In this document: piece after piece, positions 26,806-34,009 of the stretch | Numbering within the stretch: position 1 is the stretch's first letter | Layout: each line of letters begins with the position of its first letter | Assembly: GCA_020161395.1 (NCBI GenBank) | Contig: JAIUOE010000002.1 | Coordinates: 591,920 to 655,919 of the forward strand | Reading direction: 5' to 3' | DNA length: 64,000 nucleotides | Origin: Bacteroidota bacterium | GTDB lineage: Bacteria; Bacteroidota; Ignavibacteria; Ignavibacteriales; Ignavibacteriaceae | Notes under the pieces: model-generated | What the model was told of the DNA's origin: nothing | Seen by the model: only the letters and a program-made list of their open reading frames with translations | Database searches by the model: none | Made by a program: the position numbers and the translations under genes

Positions 26806-27177
26806 TTATTTCTTGTTCAAGAGTTTGAGAACTTTATCGATGAGCACATCGGCTGAGACAGGTTTTTCAACGAAATCGTCGACAGGAACCATGTCGCTTT
26901 TTCCAAACTCAAATCCGAGTGCTTTGGATACAGATGTGTACATCAAAATGGGGGTTTTTACACCGTCGCGGCGTAACTTCTGGGCAAGGAAAAATCCGTC
27001 ATCAGGCTCCTGCATCATTACATCAAGTATGATGAGGGATGGAGAATTTTCCTTTACTATTTTAAAACCATCGGTGGGGTTGTTTGCGGTTATCACTTCG
27101 AAACCGTTAGCCATCAGAACCAGGGTAGTGGCGTCTATAATATCCGGGTCGTCATCAATTATTGCTATGAGAGACAT
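26806..27177 (-). CDS. Standalone response regulator receiver domain
   Basis: A 123 aa CheY-like protein with no output domain: acidic pocket DDD (8-10), phosphoacceptor Asp52 in ILDVMM, Thr/Ser in YTS and Lys in EKP. ATG 27177 is chosen because AAAGGA lies 6 nt upstream; the frame is open for 17 more codons. It sits between the receiver-PAS-kinase and hydC, so it likely belongs to the hydrogen-responsive phosphorelay. With no DNA-binding domain, it must act through a partner. Confidence 0.9.
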   Translation of the reverse strand: MSLIAIIDDDPDIIDATTLVLMANGFEVITANNPTDGFKIVKENSPSLIILDVMMQEPDDGFFLAQKLRRDGVKTPILMYTSVSKALGFEFGKSDMVPVDDFVEKPVSADVLIDKVLKLLNKK

Positions 27178-27248
27178 ATCAGTCCTTTGCATTAATTTGT
27201 TGCTTTGTTTTGTTCTATATCTTCCCATCGGAATTTACCGACAAGTCA

Positions 27249-27325
27249 CGGGAGACTTCTCCCGATTGGAACTGTCTGCTTGAAAGAGTATTAGTTCCGC
27301 AGTTATGATCTGTGCCCGGTGGCAC
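27249..27325 (-). other. Structured intergenic region with three inverted repeats
   Basis: In the 166 bp gap between the receiver-PAS-kinase and the receiver gene, three small stems are visible: CGGGAG/CTCCCG with a 4 nt loop (27249-27264), GGAACT/AGTTCC (27268-27298) and GTGCC/GGCAC with a 4 nt loop (27312-27325). It could attenuate or process the transcript between regulatory and structural genes. No T tract is present. Confidence 0.35.
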
Positions 27326-27343
27326 GCCCAACTTTATTGAAAT

Positions 27344-28840
27344 TTATTTGTTTACAACCTTCTCAGGAAGGAAAATCCTGAAGGTGCTCCCTTTTTCGTA
27401 TTCACTTTCGGTCTCTATTTTACCTGAATAGTAATCGATCGTTTTCTTTACTATGGACAAACCGAGCCCTGTGCCATGAATTGATTTTGTAAATTCGTTC
27501 TTCGCCCTGAAGAAATCGGAGAAGAGCCTGTTTTTCTCCTCAGGTTTTAGTCCGATTCCCGTATCTCTTATCTCCAATACTATGTATGCTCCCCTCTTTT
27601 GGAGGGAGATGAAGACCTGACCATTTTCCTTGTTATACTTGATCGCATTGCTTGTCAGGTTGGTAATCACTCTTTCAATTTCAAGGCGGTCAGCTTCAAT
27701 AGTGTAGGAAGTGTCTCCTTTTGAGTATTTAATCGATACATTTTTCTTCTTCGCTTCAAACTCCATCATCTGGATTGTTTCTGTCAGAAGTGAATCCAAA
27801 TCAATTTTGATAATCTCCCTTTTCACAGTGTTCAACTCGATCCGCGAAATATCGAGCAGATCGTTCACCATGGTTAACAGACTGCGAAGACGGCTTGTAC
27901 TTCTGTTCAGGAAGTCCTGCCTCTGCTCATCTGTGATTTTCATTTTGGGATTGCTTAGAATGTCAAGGAAGCCGATTGTAGCCGCAACGGGAGCTTTAAG
28001 CTCATGCGATACCATCGAGACGAATTGCGATTTAAGGTTTTCTATCTGCTTGAACTGGGTAATGTTCTTTGCCACAACCACAATTCCCGCCGTCTTTTTC
28101 TTTTCATTATCGGGAATTGGCGAACAGGAAACTTCGACGAACATTTCAGGCTGGGTGGAGAGTTTCAATTGTACTGACTCACTCACATCTTCAAAAACCT
28201 CCCTGTTGATCATCCGTGTGGCGATTTCCCGCACTTCCTCCGGCAATACTTCAAGTATCCGTTCTGCAAGTAAAATTTCATCCAGATCGAGTAACCGCAG
28301 AGCGGCAGGATTGTAATAAACCATTTCACCGAACTGGTTCATTACCAGTACACCGTCTGCAAGGAGATTAATTATGGTATTCAGCCTGCTTCTCTCGAAT
28401 GCAAGCTCTAAAAGGCGGGCTTCACGGTCACGACGCAGTCTTTCGGCTTCAAGTATCAGCCTCCGTTTCTGCATCCCTTTTTCGATATTGTGTATCAGTT
28501 CGTCAGGGGTGAAAGGCTTCAAAATGTAACCTTCCGCTCCAAGTTTCGTGGCTTCGACTGCAGTTTCATAACTGGCGTAGGCAGTCGCCATAAAACAGAT
28601 GGTGTTGGGTCTTGCGAGACGGATTTCGCGCAACACATCAATGCCGCTGACATCAGGCATTTTAAGGTCGAGGAGAGCGATATCGAAATCGCCCCCTGTC
28701 CCTTTTTTAATTCCTTCCATGCCATTCTCGGCAGTGTCCACTTCAAATCCTTCGATCTGAAGTATCCTTTTTACGCCGTTACGAAGGTAATCTTCGTCAT
28801 CAACCAGAAGTATCCTGGCAGGGCTGTCTGAATCTTCCAC
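27344..28840 (-). CDS. Hybrid sensor: receiver-PAS-histidine kinase
   Basis: A 498 aa cytoplasmic protein. It has an N-terminal receiver (1-120; Asp58 in LLDLKMPDVSG, Lys108), a coiled-coil linker (EAERLRRDREARLLELAFER), a PAS domain (about 155-265) and a HisKA/HATPase_c kinase with His279 in VSHELKAPVAA, an N box near NLTSNAIKYNK, and G boxes DTGIGL and GTGLGLSIV. It has no membrane segment. Receiver-first kinases usually take phosphate from an upstream kinase; here that would be the sensory hydrogenase kinase two genes upstream. It starts with GTG at 28840 with GGAG in place. Confidence 0.93.
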   Translation of the reverse strand: MEDSDSPARILLVDDEDYLRNGVKRILQIEGFEVDTAENGMEGIKKGTGGDFDIALLDLKMPDVSGIDVLREIRLARPNTICFMATAYASYETAVEATKLGAEGYILKPFTPDELIHNIEKGMQKRRLILEAERLRRDREARLLELAFERSRLNTIINLLADGVLVMNQFGEMVYYNPAALRLLDLDEILLAERILEVLPEEVREIATRMINREVFEDVSESVQLKLSTQPEMFVEVSCSPIPDNEKKKTAGIVVVAKNITQFKQIENLKSQFVSMVSHELKAPVAATIGFLDILSNPKMKITDEQRQDFLNRSTSRLRSLLTMVNDLLDISRIELNTVKREIIKIDLDSLLTETIQMMEFEAKKKNVSIKYSKGDTSYTIEADRLEIERVITNLTSNAIKYNKENGQVFISLQKRGAYIVLEIRDTGIGLKPEEKNRLFSDFFRAKNEFTKSIHGTGLGLSIVKKTIDYYSGKIETESEYEKGSTFRIFLPEKVVNK

Positions 28841-28855
28841 CCTGTTATCTCCGGA

Positions 28856-29263
28856 TCAACCTGACTGTTTTTCGTAAAAATCGGAGATCCTGCTTAAGAT
28901 ATCTTCGAGAACGACCGGTTTGTTCAGGATGTCATCTGCGTTGATCCACTCCTGCTCCTCCTGAGTCATCGAATCAAATTGCATTCCTGTCTGGTTTGCA
29001 ACTGCTGTTACGATGTAAACAGGCATTTTTTTACCATGCGGATGCCGCTTGATCTTGTGAGCCAGAATAAAACCTGAATCATACTCTTCCATCATCAAAT
29101 CGATGACCGCACAGGCAGGTTTGAATGTCAGGAACTTTTCATAACCTTCGTTACTTGTTTCGGCTGTTTCAACTGTAAATCCTTCAGCCTCAAAAAGAAG
29201 TCTGTTCTGCTCAAGTATGTCTATATCGTCATCAACCAGTAATATTTTTTTTTCGTAGTCCAT
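28856..29263 (-). CDS. Standalone response regulator receiver domain
   Basis: A 135 aa single receiver domain: VDDDIDI acidic pocket (10-16), Asp55 in VIDLMMEE, Thr in IVTAVAN and Lys in NKPV. The loop after beta4 is longer than usual (QTGMQFDSMTQEEQEWINADD), so it differs from the other standalone receiver at 26806-27177. It lies 9 bp after the sensory hydrogenase kinase and is probably its first phosphate acceptor. Confidence 0.9.
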   Translation of the reverse strand: MDYEKKILLVDDDIDILEQNRLLFEAEGFTVETAETSNEGYEKFLTFKPACAVIDLMMEEYDSGFILAHKIKRHPHGKKMPVYIVTAVANQTGMQFDSMTQEEQEWINADDILNKPVVLEDILSRISDFYEKQSG

Positions 29264-29272
29264 TTTATACCT

Positions 29273-31258
29273 TCATATGTTTAAGTACTGTTTTTTAGGG
29301 AGTCGAATATGAAATTCGGTTCCTTTTCCCTCTTCACTCGTAAAGTTGATATCGCCTTTATGCATTTTCATAATACCATAGGCGATCGCCAACCCGAGTC
29401 CGGTCCCTTTACCGGCTTCTTTCGTAGTGAAAAAAGGAGTAAACAGTTTGCTGTGATTCTCTTTTTTTATGCCTTCTCCGGTGTCAGCAACAAACAGTTT
29501 GATGCTATCACCCAGATCCTCAAATCTGATATTGATCTTTTTTGTTGACGCGTTTCTAAGCGCGTCCGTTGCATTAATCAGAAGATTGGTTAACACCTGC
29601 TCTATTTGATCCTTGTCTCCCTGTATTACCATGGCAGCCAAAGGAAGCTCCGCCTTAACTTCAACTCCATCCAGCTTCCCGGTTACCGATAATTTTTTAA
29701 CAAGATTCTTTATCTCTGCAAATATATCGAAAGTTGAGACATTTAGTTTGCCTTGCCTTGCAAAATTCAAAAGATTGGCAACAATATTTTTACATCTGTT
29801 TGCCTCACCCATAATCATTTCGAGGTCACCCGAAATATCAGCTTCTATTTTATGCTTGTCACAAAGTTTCTTCAACAATCCTGCATAAACCATAATAGTC
29901 CCCAGTGGATTATTGATCTCGTGAGCAACTCCGGCAGCCAACTGACCGATTGATGCGAGTTTTTCAGCCGAATGAAGTGCGGCTTCGGTCTCGTGAAGAT
30001 TGTCGTATGCATCCCGTATCTCATCAAGGAGGTGCGGCAGACACATCTCTTTTTCGCTGAGTCCCTTGGCAATTGCAATCGCGAAATCTCTGCAGGTATT
30101 ATACCCGCATGCACCGCAGTTTAATTCATCCCTCTTCCTGTTTATCCCGAAAGTGGAGAGAATTTCATTTATTTTCTCTTCATCGGGCTCGGGTCTTCTC
30201 TGGCTTGTCTTGACAAAATTCCTGCCAAAATCGATATCCCTGCTGTTGAAAATATTGCTTTTCCACACCTTTTTGTCAACCTGCTTCATGTCTTTTTTGA
30301 TAAATTCTATCACTTTCTCCCGTTTGGAATAGTAGTTCAGATCAATATCAATTGCAGGTCCCGAAATGCAACCTTCACAAAAAAGTATGTCCACGAATCG
30401 CGCATTAATATTCTTCGCGGCTATTTCATCGATGATCTCAATTACCTTTTTTCTCCCCTCAACTACAACGATCTCATCATCAAGTACATCGCCGGGAAGG
30501 TCAGTTGATTTCAGAAGTCCGCCTGCAAGAGGAAATGCCTTCCCAAGTGCTGCTCTCGGAGGATCGAACGGGATTGTTTCCAAATCGGAAAAAACTATAT
30601 TTTCCCTTAAAAACATCTGCTTCAGCTCACTGAAGGTCAGTACTGTGTCGATAACATTTTCCACAGGGTCGTCTGTAAATTCATCTTTTTTCGCGACACA
30701 CGGTCCCACAAAAACAATTTTTGTGTTCTCCCCTTTCTCCTTTTTAAGATACCTGCCGAGGGCTATCATCGGCGAGACTATTCCCGCGAGGTTTGGTACC
30801 AGTTCAGGATAGTATTTCTGTATGTAGTTGAAAACTGCAGGGCAGGCGGTGCTTATCACCGGCTTCACTTCTGCGTTCATAACTGCATCAATATAGTCGC
30901 TTCCCACGAGATCGGCACCAAATGCTGTCTCAACAACTGTGTCAAATCCAAGTCGCTTCAGGGCTGCGGGAATTTTTTCGTAGTCATTGGGGAAGGATGC
31001 AGCGAAAGACGGAGCTACAATGGCAATCCGTTCAGACTGGATATCTGAAAGCACTTCACTGTATGTGTCTTCGATGTTGCTGATGATGCATTTGGCGTGC
31101 TGAGAGCATACCACTACACAGTTGCCACAGGTAATGCAACGATCCTGTATTATAAGAGCCTGTCCGTTTACTACCCTGATCGCTTTCGCCGGACACTCCC
31201 TAATACACGAATAACACCTTTTACATCTGTCAGGTACGGTAAATATTACACCGGACAT
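29273..31258 (-). CDS. Sensory [FeFe]-hydrogenase fused to a histidine kinase
   Basis: A 661 aa fusion. Residues 1-60 hold two [4Fe-4S] ferredoxin motifs (Cys12-22, Cys41-51). Residues 75-330 form an H-cluster domain of the sensory type: L1 STACP (Cys139), L2 GPCVAKKDE (Cys187) and L3 LFCEGC (Cys294, Cys297). The four cysteines that would hold the H-cluster remain, while the extra L1 Cys used for proton transfer in catalytic enzymes is Ala138. A four-Cys FeS domain follows (Cys381, 384, 389, 406), then a histidine kinase with His446 in AGVAHEINNPLG and G boxes DTGEGI and GTGLGLAIA. It probably senses H2 or redox state and starts the relay controlling hydCBA. ATG 31258 has GGAAG upstream; an ATG 33 nt earlier lacks a ribosome site. 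Confidence 0.93.
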   Translation of the reverse strand: MSGVIFTVPDRCKRCYSCIRECPAKAIRVVNGQALIIQDRCITCGNCVVVCSQHAKCIISNIEDTYSEVLSDIQSERIAIVAPSFAASFPNDYEKIPAALKRLGFDTVVETAFGADLVGSDYIDAVMNAEVKPVISTACPAVFNYIQKYYPELVPNLAGIVSPMIALGRYLKKEKGENTKIVFVGPCVAKKDEFTDDPVENVIDTVLTFSELKQMFLRENIVFSDLETIPFDPPRAALGKAFPLAGGLLKSTDLPGDVLDDEIVVVEGRKKVIEIIDEIAAKNINARFVDILFCEGCISGPAIDIDLNYYSKREKVIEFIKKDMKQVDKKVWKSNIFNSRDIDFGRNFVKTSQRRPEPDEEKINEILSTFGINRKRDELNCGACGYNTCRDFAIAIAKGLSEKEMCLPHLLDEIRDAYDNLHETEAALHSAEKLASIGQLAAGVAHEINNPLGTIMVYAGLLKKLCDKHKIEADISGDLEMIMGEANRCKNIVANLLNFARQGKLNVSTFDIFAEIKNLVKKLSVTGKLDGVEVKAELPLAAMVIQGDKDQIEQVLTNLLINATDALRNASTKKINIRFEDLGDSIKLFVADTGEGIKKENHSKLFTPFFTTKEAGKGTGLGLAIAYGIMKMHKGDINFTSEEGKGTEFHIRLPKKQYLNI

Positions 31259-31290
31259 TTTTGAACTTCCGCAATAATCTCTTTTTAGCA

Positions 31291-31307
31291 TGCATAATTG
31301 ATGCCAA
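31291..31307 (-). promoter_or_regulatory. Candidate sigma54-type promoter of the hydrogenase locus
   Basis: Minus strand TTGGCAT-N5-ATGCA keeps the GG-N10-GC spacing of -24/-12 promoters and matches most of the consensus TTGGCAC-N5-TTGCA. It ends 33 bp before the chosen start of the sensory kinase, leaving room for a short leader with the ribosome site. Overlapping alternatives are TTGACT with an ATTATG-like -10 element and a TAAGTTTG box. The rest of 31308-31493 has no recognised signal. Confidence 0.35.
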
Positions 31308-31493
31308 ACTTAATGAGTCAAATTTGATGCTTAAAGCAGGAATCTGTTATTGAGCGAAAATTCAATTTCTCACAAACGATAAAATTTTGTCTTAATTTTT
31401 GGAAACGGGTTGAAAAGCGATTTACAATATTAAATCGATTTTGTGAAATGGCGTGGATATTATCTGGCCGGGAAAAGATTTGCTGCTCGACTT

Positions 31494-33215
31494 CTAAATC
31501 ACCTCCACCACTTCCGAACAACTGCTTCCCGTAAAAATAATCACCCAAAATTTGAGATTGGTGATTTCCTTTATTTCAGGCAGTTGCTTGTATCTTTCCA
31601 CCTGTTTTATTGCGGCAGATTTCACATCTTCAAGGGTTGAAGCATCACTTTTTTTAATGTACTTTATTTCAAAAAGGTGCTGAAATGCAGGGCTGTAATT
31701 CTGTGAATTCAAAAACATAAGGTCAGGATAGTTAAGGTTCACTTCCTGTTCACTTTTAATTTTGAATGATTTTGTAAGTGAAATATATACGATAAACAAC
31801 AGTTTTACATATTTCTCATCAAAATTCATAAAATCACGATTCGACAGATTCTGTAAAATGGACTCAACAATTCCGGCCACAGGTCGAACATCGTTTGAAT
31901 TACCCATCGCCCTTACTGCATTTTTGAGGTCTTCAATATCGGGTTCTATCTGATTTTTTTCAGTCATTTCATTTGCGAAAAAATCCCAAAACACTTCTTT
32001 TACCACATAGTTTGGAATCTCAAACAACAAATCGAAATCTTTTTGCCCCTTTATCGTCAATAACCCGTTATAAAAGAGCATGGTAATAAAATCCTGTACT
32101 GTGAATTTTCGCTCAAATGTGAAGATTTGAGTGAGATTGGAAGGATAGGAACCTGTCTTTAAAATAGTATCAATCACTTCAACATTTACTTCGTAATTCT
32201 CAAGATTCACGATCTTTTTGATCTTCGAGAAATCTGTCAGGATATTACTGTCCACCATTTCGCGGGGATATTTCAGCGTAACGGGATTTATTTCCGAGAA
32301 AAATCTAAGCAACATCGTCGGATTATAAAGTCTGGTAGTTGATTCAGGAGAGAATAAACTGCCATTGTACCATGCGGCAACATCTTGAAGAATCTTTTCA
32401 GCAGCCTTTGCTTGAATACCGGGCAGAAGATCATAAATCATCTTTTCGACTTCCCCGGTCGTAAATCCTGTCATTTCATTAAATTGGGGATGCAATGAAA
32501 TATTTGTACCAATATTAAAACCACTGGTCATCGAGTCGAGCGTTACTGGCGTAACCCCTGTTGCAAAAAATCTTTCGATTATCCCTTTGCCTGTAAAATA
32601 TTTTATTGTCTCGTAAAATTTTCTAACAAATCCGTTTTTTGAAACAATGTCCGAAAATGTATCAAAATGGAAAGAGAGGATTTCGTTCGTAAAATGATCG
32701 TACTCATCTATTAAGATCATGATTTTATTTTCAAGTATTGAGCTGACCTTTGATAGATAAAATTCCAAAGTTGATGCAGGAAATCTTTGTTGCGATATTT
32801 CTTCGAACTCTGACCTGTCGAGTAAATTATATGATTCGTTAAAAAGAAGTAAACCCATCCTGATTTTATTGTTAAAACTCTCCATGATATCATCAAGGTT
32901 GGAAGTATTTATTCCTGTGAAATCGAATCTTAATACATAATAATTGTTTTTATTCGGAGTGGTGTGCTCCTTTTGTCCAATATATAATTCAGAGAACAGT
33001 GAATCAAAATCATCTTTGAACTGAAGTCCATAATAATATTCGAGCATTGAAATTGTAAGAGACTTTCCAAAAAGACGAGGACGGAGAAAAAAGAGATATT
33101 TATTGCTCTCCTCCATTTTACGGATAAACTGAGTTCTGTCAACATAATAGCAGTCGGATTGAATCAGTGTTCTGAAATCAGCTATTCCGTAGGGCAGTCT
33201 TTTTCGCTTGTTCAT
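31494..33215 (-). CDS. AAA-ATPase-like protein with PD-(D/E)XK nuclease domain
   Basis: A 573 aa protein of the family combining an AAA-ATPase_like domain with a C-terminal PDDEXK_9 nuclease fold. It has a Walker A variant RPRLFGKSLT (45-54) where the usual GxxxxGK is RxxxFGK, Walker B IMILIDEYDHF (about 168-178), and a nuclease core YPDLMFL followed by LFEIKYIKK (about 510-535). These proteins are widespread and often present in many copies in Bacteroidota; the function is not established. Base composition is clearly AT-richer than the neighbouring hydrogenase and copA genes, suggesting later acquisition. It stands alone. Confidence 0.88.
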   Translation of the reverse strand: MNKRKRLPYGIADFRTLIQSDCYYVDRTQFIRKMEESNKYLFFLRPRLFGKSLTISMLEYYYGLQFKDDFDSLFSELYIGQKEHTTPNKNNYYVLRFDFTGINTSNLDDIMESFNNKIRMGLLLFNESYNLLDRSEFEEISQQRFPASTLEFYLSKVSSILENKIMILIDEYDHFTNEILSFHFDTFSDIVSKNGFVRKFYETIKYFTGKGIIERFFATGVTPVTLDSMTSGFNIGTNISLHPQFNEMTGFTTGEVEKMIYDLLPGIQAKAAEKILQDVAAWYNGSLFSPESTTRLYNPTMLLRFFSEINPVTLKYPREMVDSNILTDFSKIKKIVNLENYEVNVEVIDTILKTGSYPSNLTQIFTFERKFTVQDFITMLFYNGLLTIKGQKDFDLLFEIPNYVVKEVFWDFFANEMTEKNQIEPDIEDLKNAVRAMGNSNDVRPVAGIVESILQNLSNRDFMNFDEKYVKLLFIVYISLTKSFKIKSEQEVNLNYPDLMFLNSQNYSPAFQHLFEIKYIKKSDASTLEDVKSAAIKQVERYKQLPEIKEITNLKFWVIIFTGSSCSEVVEVI

Positions 33216-33356
33216 TTTGGTACCAAAACTTGTAAAATCTTTGATTTAAATATAAGAATCCTGTTTTATCATTTCTTTCTTTGTTTTCACCAATATTATT
33301 CAGATATTTTGATTCAGCTTTCCGTTTTTGACAATCACAATTTCAGTGAATCTGGT

Positions 33357-33917
33357 ATGAACACTTACACAATAAAAAACATGGTCTGCCGTCGATGTAT
33401 TACCGCGGTAGAATCAATTTTTCACGAAACGGGAGTTAATCCCACTCTGGTAAGACTTGGGGAAGTGGTGACAGAAAAACCTCTAACTGACGACCAAACC
33501 AAGCTGTTGCGCGAAAAACTTAACGAAGCGGGTTTTGAACTGCTTGATGACATAAGAAAACAGCAGATCGAAAGAATAAAAACTTTGATTATTGACCATG
33601 TCCACCACAGAAATGAAGAAAAATTTAATTATACCGATGTGTTATCGAAAGAATTGCACCGCGAATATTCGAGTCTCAGCAAGCTCTTCTCGGAAACCGA
33701 AGGCATCACAATAGAGCAATTTGTGATCCTGCAGAAGATTGAAAAGGTGAAGGAACTCCTCGTTTACGATGAACTGAGCCTTGGCGAGATTGCTGACAAA
33801 CTGGGTTACAGCAGTGTCGCCCATCTTTCGGGACAATTCAAAAAAATCACGGGATTTACTCCGACACAGTTTAAGGCACAAGGAATCGGCTCCAGAAAAC
33901 ATCTGGATCATCTTTAA
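33357..33917 (+). CDS. AraC-family regulator with HMA-like N-terminus (probable copper regulator)
   Basis: A 186 aa protein. The N-terminus MNTYTIKNMVCRRCITAVE resembles the beta1-loop-helix of a heavy-metal-associated domain, with a C-x2-C pair (Cys11, Cys14). The C-terminal 100 residues form an AraC-type double helix-turn-helix (LSLGEIADKLGYSSVAHLSG, then FKKITGFTPTQFK). The frame is open for 66 more codons upstream, but those overlap the divergent gene and the residues are not protein-like, so ATG 33357 is chosen. It lies 92 bp upstream of copA on the same strand, which suggests metal-dependent control of copA. Confidence 0.85.
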   Translation: MNTYTIKNMVCRRCITAVESIFHETGVNPTLVRLGEVVTEKPLTDDQTKLLREKLNEAGFELLDDIRKQQIERIKTLIIDHVHHRNEEKFNYTDVLSKELHREYSSLSKLFSETEGITIEQFVILQKIEKVKELLVYDELSLGEIADKLGYSSVAHLSGQFKKITGFTPTQFKAQGIGSRKHLDHL

Positions 33918-33976
33918 ATCCGTTTAAGTGTAAATCATTTCCATCCAAATGTAACGAATCACCATGCTGACAATCG

Positions 33977-33984
33977 TAATTTTG
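33977..33984 (+). promoter_or_regulatory. Candidate Bacteroidota-type -7 box before copA
   Basis: TAATTTTG fits TAnnTTTG, the -7 element of Bacteroidota housekeeping promoters, 25 bp before the copA ATG. I see no convincing -33 TTG at the right distance, so this is tentative. Confidence 0.3.
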
Positions 33985-34009
33985 CTTTGTAACTAAAAGG
34001 AATTTGAAA

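Noticed and set aside
27249..27325. Riboswitch
   Set aside because: The stems are short and do not match any riboswitch core I know; kept only as a structured region.
31318..31548. Small 76-codon gene on the minus strand between the sensory kinase and the AAA gene
   Set aside because: It overlaps the end of the AAA gene, has no ribosome site and the product looks like random translation.
33159..33356. 66-residue N-terminal extension of the AraC regulator
   Set aside because: It overlaps the start of the divergent AAA gene and its Phe/Tyr-rich sequence has no domain character; the HMA-like segment begins right at ATG 33357.
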